DNA from: Rodentolepis nana
Taxonomy: Eukaryota > Platyhelminthes > Cestoda > Cyclophyllidea > Hymenolepididae
Length of the DNA: 19,484 nucleotides
Direction of reading: 5' to 3'
Assembly (NCBI GenBank): GCA_900617975.1
Contig: UZAE01000694.1
Coordinates: 1 to 19,484, forward strand
The first letter of the stretch is position 1; each line of letters begins with the position of its first letter. A program made the translations under genes and the position numbers. Below the pieces are notes generated by a model, which saw nothing but the letters and a program-made list of their open reading frames with translations, did no database searches and was not told the DNA's origin. Of this stretch, positions 1 through 9,318 are shown piece by piece.

Positions 1-645
1 CGTTTTCAGATGTCTTGGTCTATTCTCATAGGTGCTGAAGAACTTATCCATGGGAATGCGCAGTAGCTTCTCATACAGGATCAAGGCCTTTTCTTTGATA
101 AGGGAACATATTGTGGTACTTCCTGTAAGTAGGAGCATTGCATCAATGGGTGTTGATTTTATCCCTCCAGTAATTGGTCGTAATGCTTGGTTGTGTGCCT
201 TCTCGATTGGTTTGAGAGTCACCTCTGTGGCTGTAATGAGTGGCTCACAGCAGTACAATATTATTGGCTGAATAAACATCTTGTAAGTGGTGTTGAGAGT
301 TGAGCGAGTACAGCCCCATACGCTAACAGCAAGACGTTTCAGTACATTCAGTCTATTGGAGACTCGTTCTGCTATTTTAGCAATGTGACTTTTCCGCGTT
401 AGATTTGTGTCAAAAGTCATTCCGAGATATGTGAACTCATTGGTTTTTTCTATGTTAGTACCCTTGTACCTTAGAAGCGGGTTTATGCTGTGATGGGCCA
501 AATAAAAAGTTTGGAATGGAGTTTTCGGGGTGTTGATTACCATTCCATTGTTGTCGCACCAGTTTGCTAGTAGTTTAAGTGCATAATTTAGGGAAATATT
601 ACTTTGCCATTTAATTAGGACGGTTTGTGCTTCATTTAGGCCAAT
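1..645 (-). mobile_element. 5'-truncated non-LTR (LINE) retrotransposon, reverse transcriptase C-terminal part
   Basis: Reading leftwards on the minus strand there are 215 codons without a stop, from 645 to the window edge; a TAA lies at 648-646. The translation contains reverse-transcriptase hallmarks downstream of the catalytic core: LANWCDNNGMVINTPKT, then FTYLGMTFD, then a thumb-like helix with RVSNRLNVLKRL and YKMFIQPIILYCCEPL. This order is typical of jockey/I-type non-LTR polymerases. Similarity begins close to where the YADD catalytic box should be; that box is absent, and position ~640 looks like the 5' truncation typical of LINE insertions. The rest of the 3' part lies outside the window. 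The element sits in an intron of the ACF1-like gene, antisense to it. The intact frame suggests a fairly recent insertion. The clade is not certain. Confidence 0.85.
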
Positions 646-648
646 TTA

Positions 649-1151
649 TTTTCACAATTTAGCCAATTTAGCTACAGTAACTGTTATTGCGACATTTTGC
701 AATTGCTTGTCAATTACTTCGGATTTTCGAATCACTCAATTGGGATTCGAATCGGTTGTTAGCTTTCCATTTGGGTATATCTTCTTTTCATCGTTGTAGG
801 GTCCAGTTCCACTTTATTATATCTTTCTATTCATCGTAAGATTTGTCCTTAATTTCACGAGTTAATGCTTATTCCTTTCTCGTACGTTAAATTAAAGTTA
901 AAAATTTACTCATTTTGGTCTAATCTAAGCCGAGTATTCATACCTGTGTATATGTTGGGGTCACTTTCTGGTGTCGCTGAGATACTTGATCATTTATAAT
1001 CTGATTAGAAGTTCGATGCATAATGGTGCGCATTCATTGGAGAGCATGATTGAAGCTGCAGTGAGGAGTAGATCAATTCCTTTTTTGTTGTTGACTAACA
1101 TCAGATCAAAGAATACTACTAATTACTGTGTTTGATCTTTCTGACTTTTAG
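649..1151 (+). other. 3' end of the intron that opens the window
   Basis: This AT-rich stretch between the LINE fragment and the first recognisable exon has no open frame with protein character. It ends in a pyrimidine-rich tract and an AG at 1150-1151, which I use as the acceptor of the next exon. The donor lies left of the window. Confidence 0.6.
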
Positions 1152-1599
1152 AAGAAAAGCGAGTTGGGGATTGAGCTCTCAAAAATTCCCATAACTCCCT
1201 ACACAGCTCCTGAACTTTTGCGCCTTCTTTTGAGTTGCGAACTGGCCAAAGGGACATTTTCAACTAATGATCTGGCTATTGATCGTATCCGCCAGATAAT
1301 TAACTCATTCGGTGGTGGAAATACATCACTTCTAGAACCTTCCAGAGTTTCTCTTGGGGCCAACAGCCTCTTTGAGCAGCTCTCCTCGGTTGATCTCTTC
1401 GCTCTTAATGTTGAACATCGAATTCTAGCTATTGAAGTTCTCGTTGAATTAATGCTTGACTTTGACATGGTGGATGAGTACATTATCAGCTGTCATCAGA
1501 GGTCTGTTAAGACCAATAAAGAGCGCTTGACTCTGGCCAAGCAGGAACGTACTGTCATTCCACCGGAATTAATGGAGGAAAAGATATCAGTTCAGAAGG
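1152..1599 (+). CDS. BAZ1A: ACF1-like exon a: WHIM1 region
   Basis: First exon in the window, residues 1-149 of the partial protein, entered in phase 0 and left with one extra base. It carries YTAPELLRLLLSCE, matching the start of WHIM1 in BAZ proteins, then VDLFALNVEHRILAIEVLVE, the conserved helix near its end. WHIM motifs contact ISWI and linker DNA in this family. The donor GTAATT begins at 1600. Reading on past the donor would add a short tail and a stop at 1647-1649, which is not expected of the protein. Confidence 0.85.
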
Positions 1600-4500
1600 G
1601 TAATTTCTACATGAATTGCTTGAATAATCGCATTTTATACCTGTATTGATATTTTCCAGGTTTGTCTTATCATCCGAGGTTTTATACGAAAGAGATTGTA
1701 GCAGAAGTGTAGAGCTGGTGATTGCTCGACTGATTTAGTTTTCCCGTTTTGTGAATATTTTTATTCATTAATAGTATGAAATTGTTTCAATAGTCCTTCT
1801 AAAGATGGTCGATGAAGTGATTAAGAATTTGAAAGAAAAGTTTTTCCTATCTTTAGTAATTCTTTCCCAGTTTTGGAGGCAACAAGATGTACTCCTCCGT
1901 ATCTCCATCCACCACCCCTTTTCAAATGATATTCTATCTACTATTAGAAAATTAGTTCGTTATATGTCATCCTGTTTTAGAACCAGAAATGAATGATCTG
2001 GCATCAGTAGTCAAGAGTCGCCGTTTGCTGGCTGCTAAAGCGGCAGAAGAGCGAGAAAAGCGTGAGACAGCCGAACGCCACCGTCGTGAACTGGAGGCGA
2101 AGATTGAAGCCGAGGAAAAGGCACTGGCAAAGGCAGAACACGACGAAACAGTGGCTACCACAGACTATCAACTTTCCTGTCGGGCCCGGTTGCTCGGCAC
2201 AGATCGTTTTGATCGCCGCTATTGGCGATTTACCTGTGCTCCTGATCGAATTTTCGTGGAGTCTAATTGGGGTCCAAAGGATTATCGAGTTTTAGATAGC
2301 CACAGTAATGAAGATTATCCTGTCGCCTCATTACCCCCACCTCATATTGTCACCGATGAATCGCTCTCATCCGCTGAACGTGCTCATCGTTTCAGCTATG
2401 CTGCACGCTCAAATTGGTCTGTGTTTGACAAAGCTGAGGAGTTAGATAACTTATCGAAGTCGTTAGCTGAAAGGGGAGCCAGGGAAAGTCATTTGAAAAA
2501 GAATCTAGTTCAATCTGGTCTTCTAGAGAACTTGAAGGAGCTCATTGCCATATCGAAGGCTGAAAGATCTAGTACTGAAATAGTGGAGCTTGTGGATGTA
2601 GATCGATCACCGAGTTCGCGCGATGAGTAAGTGATATTCTTGTTGTACTTAATACTGTTTATGTACACGCACAAACTTGGGTAAGAGTGCCAGATGATAC
2701 TGTTTATGGACATTAAAAAATATTAATTAACTTCTCTCGTGTCACGAGGTAGGCATATCTTCAGTTAATGTTTATGAATTGAGGGGTGAGAGAATGCGTA
2801 TTTCTCATTCTCTGTTCAATTTGAGTAGTTGAAATCACTTTCTTCAATGTACATCATTGTCTCAATGATTTGTAAGTTGTTCAATTCTGAGACGATATGA
2901 ATTCTTCACATTAGTGCAGTTTAATCCCAAACCTCTTAGCTCATTTATGAGGAGGTTAGAATTTGACCAATGGATTTCTGAGTGATGGGTTATCTCTGCG
3001 ATGCCTAGAGGTGATTTATTAATAGATTGAATGGTAACGTCGGTTATTCTGATGCAGTACAAAAGTGGTCCGCAATCGTTAGGAAAGAAAAGTTGATTCC
3101 ACCTTTATTTCTAAACTTTCAACAATCATTGATTAACCTGAGTGATCTATAATCAACCAAAAGCTATAATTAGCCCCAGTCACTGGATTTTTATAGCTCT
3201 AATTCAATTTAGTTCTTGTTAGTCAGCGTTTGCATTTGGTCAAGTTTCGCTTCATTTTGACATGAATTTAAAATGCCAGCGTCTTTTTTTCTAAATTTAA
3301 CTCATCCAAATGTGGGTCTCTTCGATAACCCTTGTGTTCAAATGAAAACGTGCTTTTCTCAAAATGCCAGTCGGTTTCATTTTTCTCGAATTCATTCACC
3401 ACCTTTTTGTCACTTCATTCCACTAGAATCTAAGAAAGTTGAAGGATATTTGGTCAGTATGAATGACTTAGAGATTTAAGTTTGCTGTTGTCTTAACACC
3501 TTGAAAATCGATGAATGGAACACAGCGAAGCTAATTTGAGATTGAGAGGAGTGTAAGATAAGTAGACTATGACGATTTTGAAAAGACCTAGCACGAGAAA
3601 ATTCACGCTCTGATCATAAATTCCTGAAAATAACATCAAGAAAATAACATCAATAACAACATCAGTTCCTGCTTAATTCTAACTATTTTTTACTTTATTG
3701 TTTGAAGGATTGTCATTGAGAAGATCACGGCCAAGCCTCGAGGTGATGCTCAAGCCATCCTTGCAAACGTCTTCTTGAAGGTGGTTTATCATCTTATCCT
3801 ATTTTGCTGTTTTCAATCAGAGTTGTTGATTATTGTTTGATTGTTCGAATTTAGAACATGTACGAGACAGAAATTCACTTGCGGGATGGTGGTCTGGGTG
3901 GAGTGCCCGAGTTTCCAGGGTGGATGGCGAAAATCCTCTCTATTCAATCCCACTACGGCTTGTGCTTCTGTCTCACAGGCAGCGTCCCCTCAACTCCGCT
4001 AAAAGGAGGTCCCACAGCTATTCACGCTCCCTCTCCTGCCACTCTGCAGTGTGCAGTGTCTTTTCAATCTCAGAAAGTCACAACCACACCCCTGCAATCC
4101 GCTGCAGAAGCTCTTATAACCATGGGCTTGAATGTCCACAGGCGTTTCCTCAGTGTCCCTAAGGTGTTGCCTCGTGAAAAGAAGTCTGGGAGTGAAAATA
4201 TTAATAACTGTGAGGAAGCAGGGCCAGAGGAGATTGGTCTGAATCAGCAAAATGTGGAATATCGCCCTGAAAGATCAACTCGAGAAGGTGATGTTGAGCT
4301 ATGGGTGGAGTCTTGGACGAAGGCTGTTCGATCGGCTTCAACGTTTTCGCGTCTTAATGTGCTTCATGTGAGTTTAAGAGGGCATTGTTATTAAGCACAG
4401 TCGATCGAAATAGTGGCAGAGGCAGTTGGACGGGTAACAATAGTCTTACACGTAATCGATGGGGTGTGAACTGTAAGGTTTTGTTCCCATAAAATATGGC

Positions 4501-7500
4501 TATCTCTCGGTTAAAAATATCATTTTTTACTCTCAAGCCACTAATTGCCAATGTGGACATCTCTTAGTGTTAAGTTCAATGTCTTGTTAATTTGCAAACT
4601 TAATGAGTAGGATGCCGTCTTGCACGCCTGGTTTTACTGATTACGTCGGAGTTCTTTTTTCCAAAACTGTTGAATTAATTTGCAATCGAATAATTACCGT
4701 TAAACTATGAATATGTTATAGAGACGCCTTCTTTCATCACTTATTACTAATCACTGCTTGTCTCTTCCCAACTACTTCTTATAGGGATTATAATTTACGC
4801 TCCCCCTCAGTGCCTTTTTTCTTTCAGGATTACTATGAGTGCTCGCACAAGTTATTCGCTTGTAAAATTGTATATGAGGTGGAAATTAATGTGGAGCTAC
4901 TATTAACTTCTCAGGATGAGACATTCATTAGGTATCGCCGCCATATTTGCTTATAATAATCCCAGTTTACTGTCGCCTTTCGAGGCGTGTTCTAGAATGG
5001 CTTTCATTCGCCATCATTTATCTAGTGGATTAGCTAATTCAAGGGCACATTAGAATTCGGATGCAATCTTGAATGGTTTTTTATATCCCCTATGACCTTA
5101 CCCGGTTATTTTGTGTCATAGTGAAGTTCGAGTTCATCCTTCCTTTGTATGTACTATCTAAACTAGTAACTAGTCGGTCTTCATTAACTACTTGCATCCA
5201 TTTCAGGCTTGTTTAGACGCGTGCATCCAATGGGAGAAATCAGTGGCCAATGTGCGTTGTCGCATCTGTCGGAAGAAGGGAGACGATGATAGTCTGCTCC
5301 TGTGTGATGGCTGTAATGCGGGATTCCATCTTTACTGTCTACGTCCGTCCCTGCACACGATTCCAGAAGGGGACTGGTTTTGTGTGTCCTGTAAACCACC
5401 GCCAAGTCGAACAAAACCAACAACTTCGGCTAGCTCCATTCGTCGAAGGGACCGGTATTCAAGAGATGAAGGTTCTGAAACCTCTTCTGACAACGAGGAA
5501 TCAGTTGGTGCAGGGGATTGTGCAAGTGAAAGCGTGTCGTCGGATGGTGATGATGATGGAAGAAGGCGACTTCGTAGTAAGAAATCGCAATCAACAAGAC
5601 GGATAATGTCTAGGTCATCATCATCATCTCATTTCTCCCAACAGGCGAAAGCAGTTGCTGCTAAGACGCGTAAGTTTCATTTATTACAAACAGACGAGCA
5701 CTCTTTTGTTATCACTATACTACCGATGCGATTAATTAGTTTCTATAAAAGTGGCAGAGTGCGAGTCTTTCCCTCGGAGTGGTTTTGAATATCAGTTCAT
5801 CTAGACAAACCATCAGTTGTCGTGGAAGTGGAAGTTTGTTTTTTTAAAGTGGTTAGCAGGTGACAAAATAAGACAAAGGAAGCGTGGCCTGGTGCAGCAA
5901 TTGTTACTGCATAAGCCTTGGTCTTGTCATGCATTTATTCATTATGAGCCACCAGTTTGCAAGGCGATTGGCAGTTTTTGCATAGGGGTTTTAGGCTTTG
6001 GTTTGTCAAGTGCTTCGAATTGAGTGTTATATCTGGGGGCAATAAGGTCATCTAAGGCGGGGAATTTGTGCGATAAACCAGTGCACTACGGTTGTGTTTT
6101 TGCCCGTCAGTTTTCTATTGCATTTCCTTTTGAATTCGTTAATAAACGGAGGTACTTGTAGCGGCTACTTGAATTCTTATTAAGTGCATCCAAGTGGGAA
6201 AGTTCATTTACGTTTATCGGGAATAGAAGGTTTAAGTGGGGTGGGGGGGGGGGGGGGGGGGAGTTGGGCTAAGTATTGACGCGTTGGTGACGCATAGTCT
6301 GTCCTAAAATTGGTTGTCTGCATGTCACGATGTGCAATTTGTGTCTCGTAGCCTTTTTTGGTTGAGACCTTAATTAAGCCCATCGAATCACCAATCTTGT
6401 CTATTCAACGTGAAATGAAATTGAATTCACATGTGTAATGGTACTCTGCCTAAATTGAATGCTTTTAATGTGCTTGGAATTTTGCACTTGCAAGTAGTTT
6501 AAGAGTGAGCTGGTAGGGGAAAGAAGGTATTTCAACTGGTTTTGCTAGTTTTTATTCTTTTCAGCACTCCATGTTTAATGATGCTTTTGCTAACATACTT
6601 GATCGATTATTTGCCTTTCAGAATCGACATCAAATGACGTTCTATGTCTGGTTTGTGACGAGGAGGGCATTGAGGAGGACGAGCTAATAATTTGCTCGAC
6701 TTGTCCCAATGCCTTCCACTCCAACTGCCACAACCCGCCTCTGCGCTCAGCCAGCCGTCGGGCCCCCTGGGTTTGTTCTGTCTGCCGGGTGAGCCGTGGA
6801 CAGTCCACGGCTATGGCCCAGTCGCTCCGTCTTCGTGGTAATAGTCGAGCTAATCGCAAGAGCAGGTATGGACAGCAATTAAAAATCGTCTTTATTCCTT
6901 TCTTAGATATTGTGGGGTTTGAATTCTGTCGGTTCAATAATTTCTATTCTCTTGAACATTCGTTTATTTGAGTTGGCGGGTGTGCTAGTGACGTCAGAAT
7001 GCATAATCTTATGCGGTCAAATAGGTGGAGGATGCAAAACTCAAGCAAATAGTAAGGGAATGTGTTTAAATCATTCGGGGGTGGATACTTCGATGTGGAA
7101 GTTGGGGTGATTCGAAATTTACATGGTGTAAAGCAACTGGTGAGTAGGAGGCCTTGGTGCTTGCAGATAAATTCATTACAAGCGTCACCCTGTTTCCTCA
7201 TTAGTGCGTCTCCTTCATCATTTTGACCCCGCTGAGCCTCTACTACGCATTGAGACTGTCTTTCGTATTGTCAATGCCACCGCTCAAATTAGCTCATGTT
7301 TAATTAACCTGTATTTGAGATTAAGGGATCAATTTTTCACTTGTTAAAGGATCGAAGGTTGATGAAGAGGGAGAGAGAGAGAGCCTCGTTTTATTAGTTG
7401 CTTAGATTCATTAGGTTGCCTACTTGACAATTTCGCCATTCATATTTCAGATTTCTTGCTGCACATCTTTTATGCACCTGCCTGGAATTACCTTGGCAAA

Positions 7501-8538
7501 CTTTGTACTTATCTTTTGGGAAACAATTTTAGATGCATTTTGGTCGATGTGCCACCTTCCTCCAAATAACAGTCTCCTCTCTATTTCCTTTGACTTGGTT
7601 TTGACCTCAAATTTCTTTTTTCTCTCCTTTTAGCAGTGCCTGTGTAATTTACATCGGTATCTTGCCTGTTTTTTTTTAAAAATTAGGCCTAATTACAAGC
7701 GCTCTATTTATAGCTTCGTAGCATATTTATGCAATTGTATACTTCCATTAGCGTTTTCTCCAAAACTGTAAACTCTGTGTTCCTAATTTCTCCTTCCCAT
7801 ACGAATGATCTGTTTATTCATCGTTTCACAGTTACGCTCGTCTGCATAAGGTTTCTACAACACCAAGGAAGCGACCACGACCAGTTTCATACAACGAGGA
7901 TAGCTCTGAAGGTGAGAGCGTATCCTCTGATGACACTTTGGATCAAGAAGATGATGGTGGAGAGGAAAATGGAGCTTCTGGCTATGATGACCGAGAGGAG
8001 TCAGAAGAGACTGAAGGAAATGACACAGAAGCGACAGAGGAGCAGGCAGATGATGAACCACCTCCGAGAAAGAGGGCCAGAATTTCTGCATCTACGATCA
8101 CATCAGCCAAATCTGCCTCTTATACTTGCGCAGACTTGATTTCCTCTGTGCTGAGACACCGAAACTCCTGGCCATTTCAGGAACCTGTTGATGCAGAAGA
8201 GGTCCCAGACTATTATGAGATTGTGGTTGACCCTGTGGATCTGTCAATGATCAACAACTGGCTTAAGAATGGGCGTTATGACGGTAACGCAGGTCCCAAA
8301 AGGCTAGCTGACGATTTGGCTAAAATGTTTTACAACGCTGAGCTTTATAACAGCGTTGATTCGGATATTTGGAAAGCTGGATCCCAATTGGAAAATCATA
8401 TTCGAGGGCTCTTTAAGAGGTTTTCACCCCGTGAGTTTATTAGGTTTGTTTTTTTTTCTTTTGGTTCTTTGAATTAACGTGTGTCCTTTTTTGTTCATTT
8501 TTGCAGCTGTGACATACAAGCGTGATGCATTAAATTGA
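1152..8538 (+). CDS. BAZ1A: ACF1/BAZ1A-like chromatin remodelling subunit, 5'-partial, 8 exons
   Basis: Join of 1152-1599, 1981-2626, 3708-3780, 3855-4367, 5207-5669, 6622-6865, 7832-8430 and 8507-8538. All junctions are GT-AG, all phases agree, and the product is 1005 residues plus TGA. By family knowledge, ACF1 is the large nuclear partner of the ISWI ATPase in ACF/CHRAC complexes, which space nucleosomes. Visible in order: WHIM1 (about residues 17-111), a charged helix (160-205), WHIM2 with TDRFDRRYWRF (220-246), a WHIM3-like block (293-325), a segment ending in CIQWEKS just before the first finger (540-572), PHD1 (578-622, all eight Cys/His ligands), PHD2 (723-769, all eight ligands), an acidic Ser-rich linker with basic patches (807-879) and a bromodomain (896-988). 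The PHD1 sequence CRICRKKGD and the flanking order fit BAZ1A rather than BAZ2 or BPTF. Two PHD fingers match the insect ACF1 layout, whereas vertebrate BAZ1A has one. The N-terminal WAC and DDT regions are outside the window. BAZ1B cannot be fully excluded. Confidence 0.9.
1600..1980 (+). other. Intron, 381 bp
   Basis: Runs from GTAATT to TGTTTTAG. Splicing 1599 to 1981 makes a Glu codon across the junction and keeps the frame. An internal pyrimidine-rich AG at 1658-1659 could be an alternative acceptor, but the sequence after it is not open for long. No repeat or RNA gene seen. Confidence 0.75.
1981..2626 (+). CDS. BAZ1A: ACF1-like exon b: charged helix, WHIM2 and WHIM3
   Basis: Starts with two bases finishing a split codon and ends with two bases of another at a consensus GTAAGT donor (2627). 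The first part is an Arg/Glu/Lys/Ala-rich helix, probably a coiled coil. LLGTDRFDRRYWRF with the following IFVESNW is the WHIM2 motif, comparable to the LGRDRMYRRYWIF type of vertebrate BAZ1A. Further on, NWSVFDKAEELDNLSKSLAE followed by RGARESHLKKNL matches the WHIM3-type block (Trp, then LDxL, then RGxRES). The exon ends in a Ser/Glu-rich tail. Confidence 0.9.
2627..3707 (+). other. Intron, 1081 bp
   Basis: Runs from a perfect GTAAGT to TGTTTGAAG. A 68-codon open frame inside it (3273-3479) has no recognisable protein character and no splice sites that would fit the flanking phases. I see nothing else in it. Confidence 0.75.
3708..3780 (+). CDS. BAZ1A: ACF1-like exon c (73 bp)
   Basis: A small exon adding IVIEKITAKPRGDAQAILAN and VFLK; its first base completes the Glu codon begun at 2625. 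It ends in phase 0 at GTGGTT. With the next exon it forms the stretch equivalent to the ELRLRDFLLDIEDRI region of vertebrate BAZ1A. It was found by phase and splice-site logic because it is too short for an ordinary open-frame scan. Confidence 0.8.
3855..4367 (+). CDS. BAZ1A: ACF1-like exon d: WSKF-like central region
   Basis: 171 codons, phase 0 at both ends, preceded by a 74-bp intron (3781-3854). It begins NMYETEIHLRDGGLGGVPEF, matching the ..IEDRIYQGTLGAI.. block of BAZ1A, and ends ELWVESWTKAVRSASTFSRL then NVLH, matching the W-x-SLLSASxLSQVxLHL helix that precedes PHD1. LNVHRRFLSVP corresponds to the GIERRFLKAP element of the vertebrate protein. The middle is Ser/Thr/Pro-rich and poorly conserved. 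Donor GTGAGT at 4368. Confidence 0.87.
4368..5206 (+). other. Intron, 839 bp
   Basis: Runs from GTGAGT to CCATTTCAG. AT-rich. I see no open frame with protein character, repeat or RNA gene in it. Confidence 0.75.
5207..5669 (+). CDS. BAZ1A: ACF1-like exon e: PHD finger 1
   Basis: Opens in phase 0 with ACLDACIQWEKS, then a complete C4HC3 PHD finger: CRIC, CDGC, H, C, and CVSC, with the typical PEGDWFC aromatic before the last Cys pair. The PHD1 of ACF1-type proteins contacts histones. After the finger comes a long Ser/Arg/Asp-rich low-complexity stretch. The donor is GTAAGT at 5670, leaving one base of a split codon. Confidence 0.93.
5670..6621 (+). other. Intron, 952 bp, with a G19 run
   Basis: Runs from GTAAGT to TTGCCTTTCAG. 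It contains an uninterrupted G run at 6243-6261, preceded by GTGGGGT, so on the coding strand the pre-mRNA would carry poly-G. No other element recognised. Confidence 0.75.
6243..6261 (+). repeat. Poly-G homopolymer run (G19)
   Basis: Nineteen consecutive G on the + strand within an intron of the ACF1-like gene. It is one of five runs of ten or more G or C in the window and could form a G-quadruplex in DNA or nascent RNA. Its exact length is likely to be polymorphic or an assembly uncertainty. Confidence 0.9.
6622..6865 (+). CDS. BAZ1A: ACF1-like exon f: PHD finger 2
   Basis: Two bases complete a Gln codon, then CLVC, CSTC, FHSNC and CSVC supply a complete second C4HC3 finger, followed by an Arg/Ser-rich basic segment. 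The exon leaves two bases of a Ser codon at the GTATGG donor. Two consecutive PHD fingers before a bromodomain is the layout of insect ACF1. The second finger has an acidic loop (EEGIEEDE) and few aromatic residues, so its histone specificity cannot be guessed. Confidence 0.92.
6866..7831 (+). other. Intron, 966 bp
   Basis: Runs from GTATGG to TCGTTTCACAG. It has a short GA repeat (7371-7383) and T-rich stretches toward the acceptor. Open frames inside it look incidental. Confidence 0.75.
7832..8430 (+). CDS. BAZ1A: ACF1-like exon g: acidic linker and bromodomain
   Basis: The first base completes a Ser codon; the exon ends with one base of a Pro codon at GTGAGT. The linker carries two basic patches (PRKRPRP, PPPRKRAR) that could be nuclear localisation signals, on either side of a very acidic Glu/Asp/Ser stretch. 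The bromodomain follows: WPF shelf, VPDYYEIV in the ZA loop, and MFYNAELYN, whose final Asn is the acetyl-lysine contact of the family. Two departures are visible: the usual P-M-D-L is PVDL, and there are about three extra residues between GRY and the D-x3-MF helix compared with a typical bromodomain. Confidence 0.93.
8507..8538 (+). CDS. BAZ1A: ACF1-like terminal coding exon h (32 bp)
   Basis: After a 76-bp intron (8431-8506, GTGAGT to TTTTTGCAG) two bases finish a Pro codon and VTYKRDALN plus TGA end the protein nine residues later. Without splicing, the frame would run into intron sequence until a stop near 8477. The acceptor has a strong T-rich tract, so I prefer the spliced form. The phase closes the 3018-nt coding join exactly. 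Confidence 0.8.
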
Positions 8539-9303
8539 ATCACAACAGCAATGATCCCTACCAATTTGCCATTCTATTTATTGTCTATTTTGCATCCTCT
8601 ATATAGCTGTAAAAAGTGTCGCAAGAGTTTTAAACTGTGGAGGAAAGAAGGCATTAGTGTACACTCCATTTGTCTCTCCGTGTTCCCCATTCTCTCCGCA
8701 CACACACCCACATATATATAAGAAGTAAGTTTGTAAAAGGCGGAAGTGTGTAAGCTCTCGGCTCATTGAATCATCTGTCTCTTCACCCTCGATTAATTTC
8801 TCTCTGCCCATCTTGGTTTGTCAAAAGATTTCTATGTCCTTTGCATCCCTTGAACTCTCATCATTTCCATTATCCCGCTCTCTTTATAATATGTATGTGT
8901 ATGTGCTGATCTTCTCTACATGTTCATAAAATTATGCACAGACTGAGCTGTGCCATTGCATTTAATAATAATAATAATAATACACATATATACTTGTGTA
9001 TGTACGTATGTATGCATGCACGCTAAGGCAGCTAATAGGATTACGTTTCTCCCTTGGGAGGTTTGTGAAAGCGACTCAAATGTACAATGTCAGCGATGTG
9101 TCCTCTTCCTATATATAATCTAGATTTGGTTGTTCTGTTCGGAGAGGTGGACACAAGTCAATGAAGTGTGTGAGATTTTTGGGGAGATTTCATGCCTGGC
9201 ATTTGGCATTTCGTTCCTATTCTCCGTTCAAAGGATTGCTTGTTGCTACTCTTTACAGAGGATTACTCGAATGAACTCCCTGCAAATTTGATGTCATACT
9301 TAA
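8539..9303 (+). other. Probable 3' UTR and downstream spacer of the ACF1-like gene
   Basis: No open frame of note. It contains short CA/TA runs near 8698-8720, a TAA microsatellite and a TATG/CATG-rich patch near 9000-9025. No canonical AATAAA is present; the first one downstream is near 10024, about 1.5 kb after the stop. The 3' end of the transcript therefore cannot be placed. Confidence 0.5.
8963..8982 (+). repeat. (TAA)n microsatellite
   Basis: Six perfect TAA units plus TA, followed by a short CA/TA stretch. It lies in the presumed 3' UTR of the ACF1-like gene. Confidence 0.9.
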
Positions 9304-9318
9304 GGGGGGGGGGGGGGG
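9304..9318 (+). repeat. Poly-G homopolymer run (G15)
   Basis: Fifteen consecutive G on the + strand in the spacer after the ACF1-like gene. Same class as the runs at 6243, 12440, 14884 and 16744 (as C). Confidence 0.9.

Noticed and set aside
725..760. tRNA-like B box (GGGATTCGAATC)
   Set aside because: No A box or cloverleaf arms around it.
1199..1483. 94-codon minus-strand open frame
   Set aside because: Exact shadow of the WHIM1 exon on the other strand; low-complexity Ser/Arg composition and no protein match.
1660..1712. Possible extra exon after an AG at 1659
   Set aside because: Short, soon closed by stops, and not needed: joining 1599 to 1981 keeps phase.
3273..3479. 68-codon + strand open frame inside the 1081-bp intron
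   Set aside because: No phase-compatible splice sites and no family resemblance. Direct splicing 2626 to 3708 gives the expected protein.
7855..8091. 78-codon minus-strand open frame
   Set aside because: Antisense of the acidic linker of the ACF1-like gene; its His/Leu/Pro composition is what acidic codons give in reverse.
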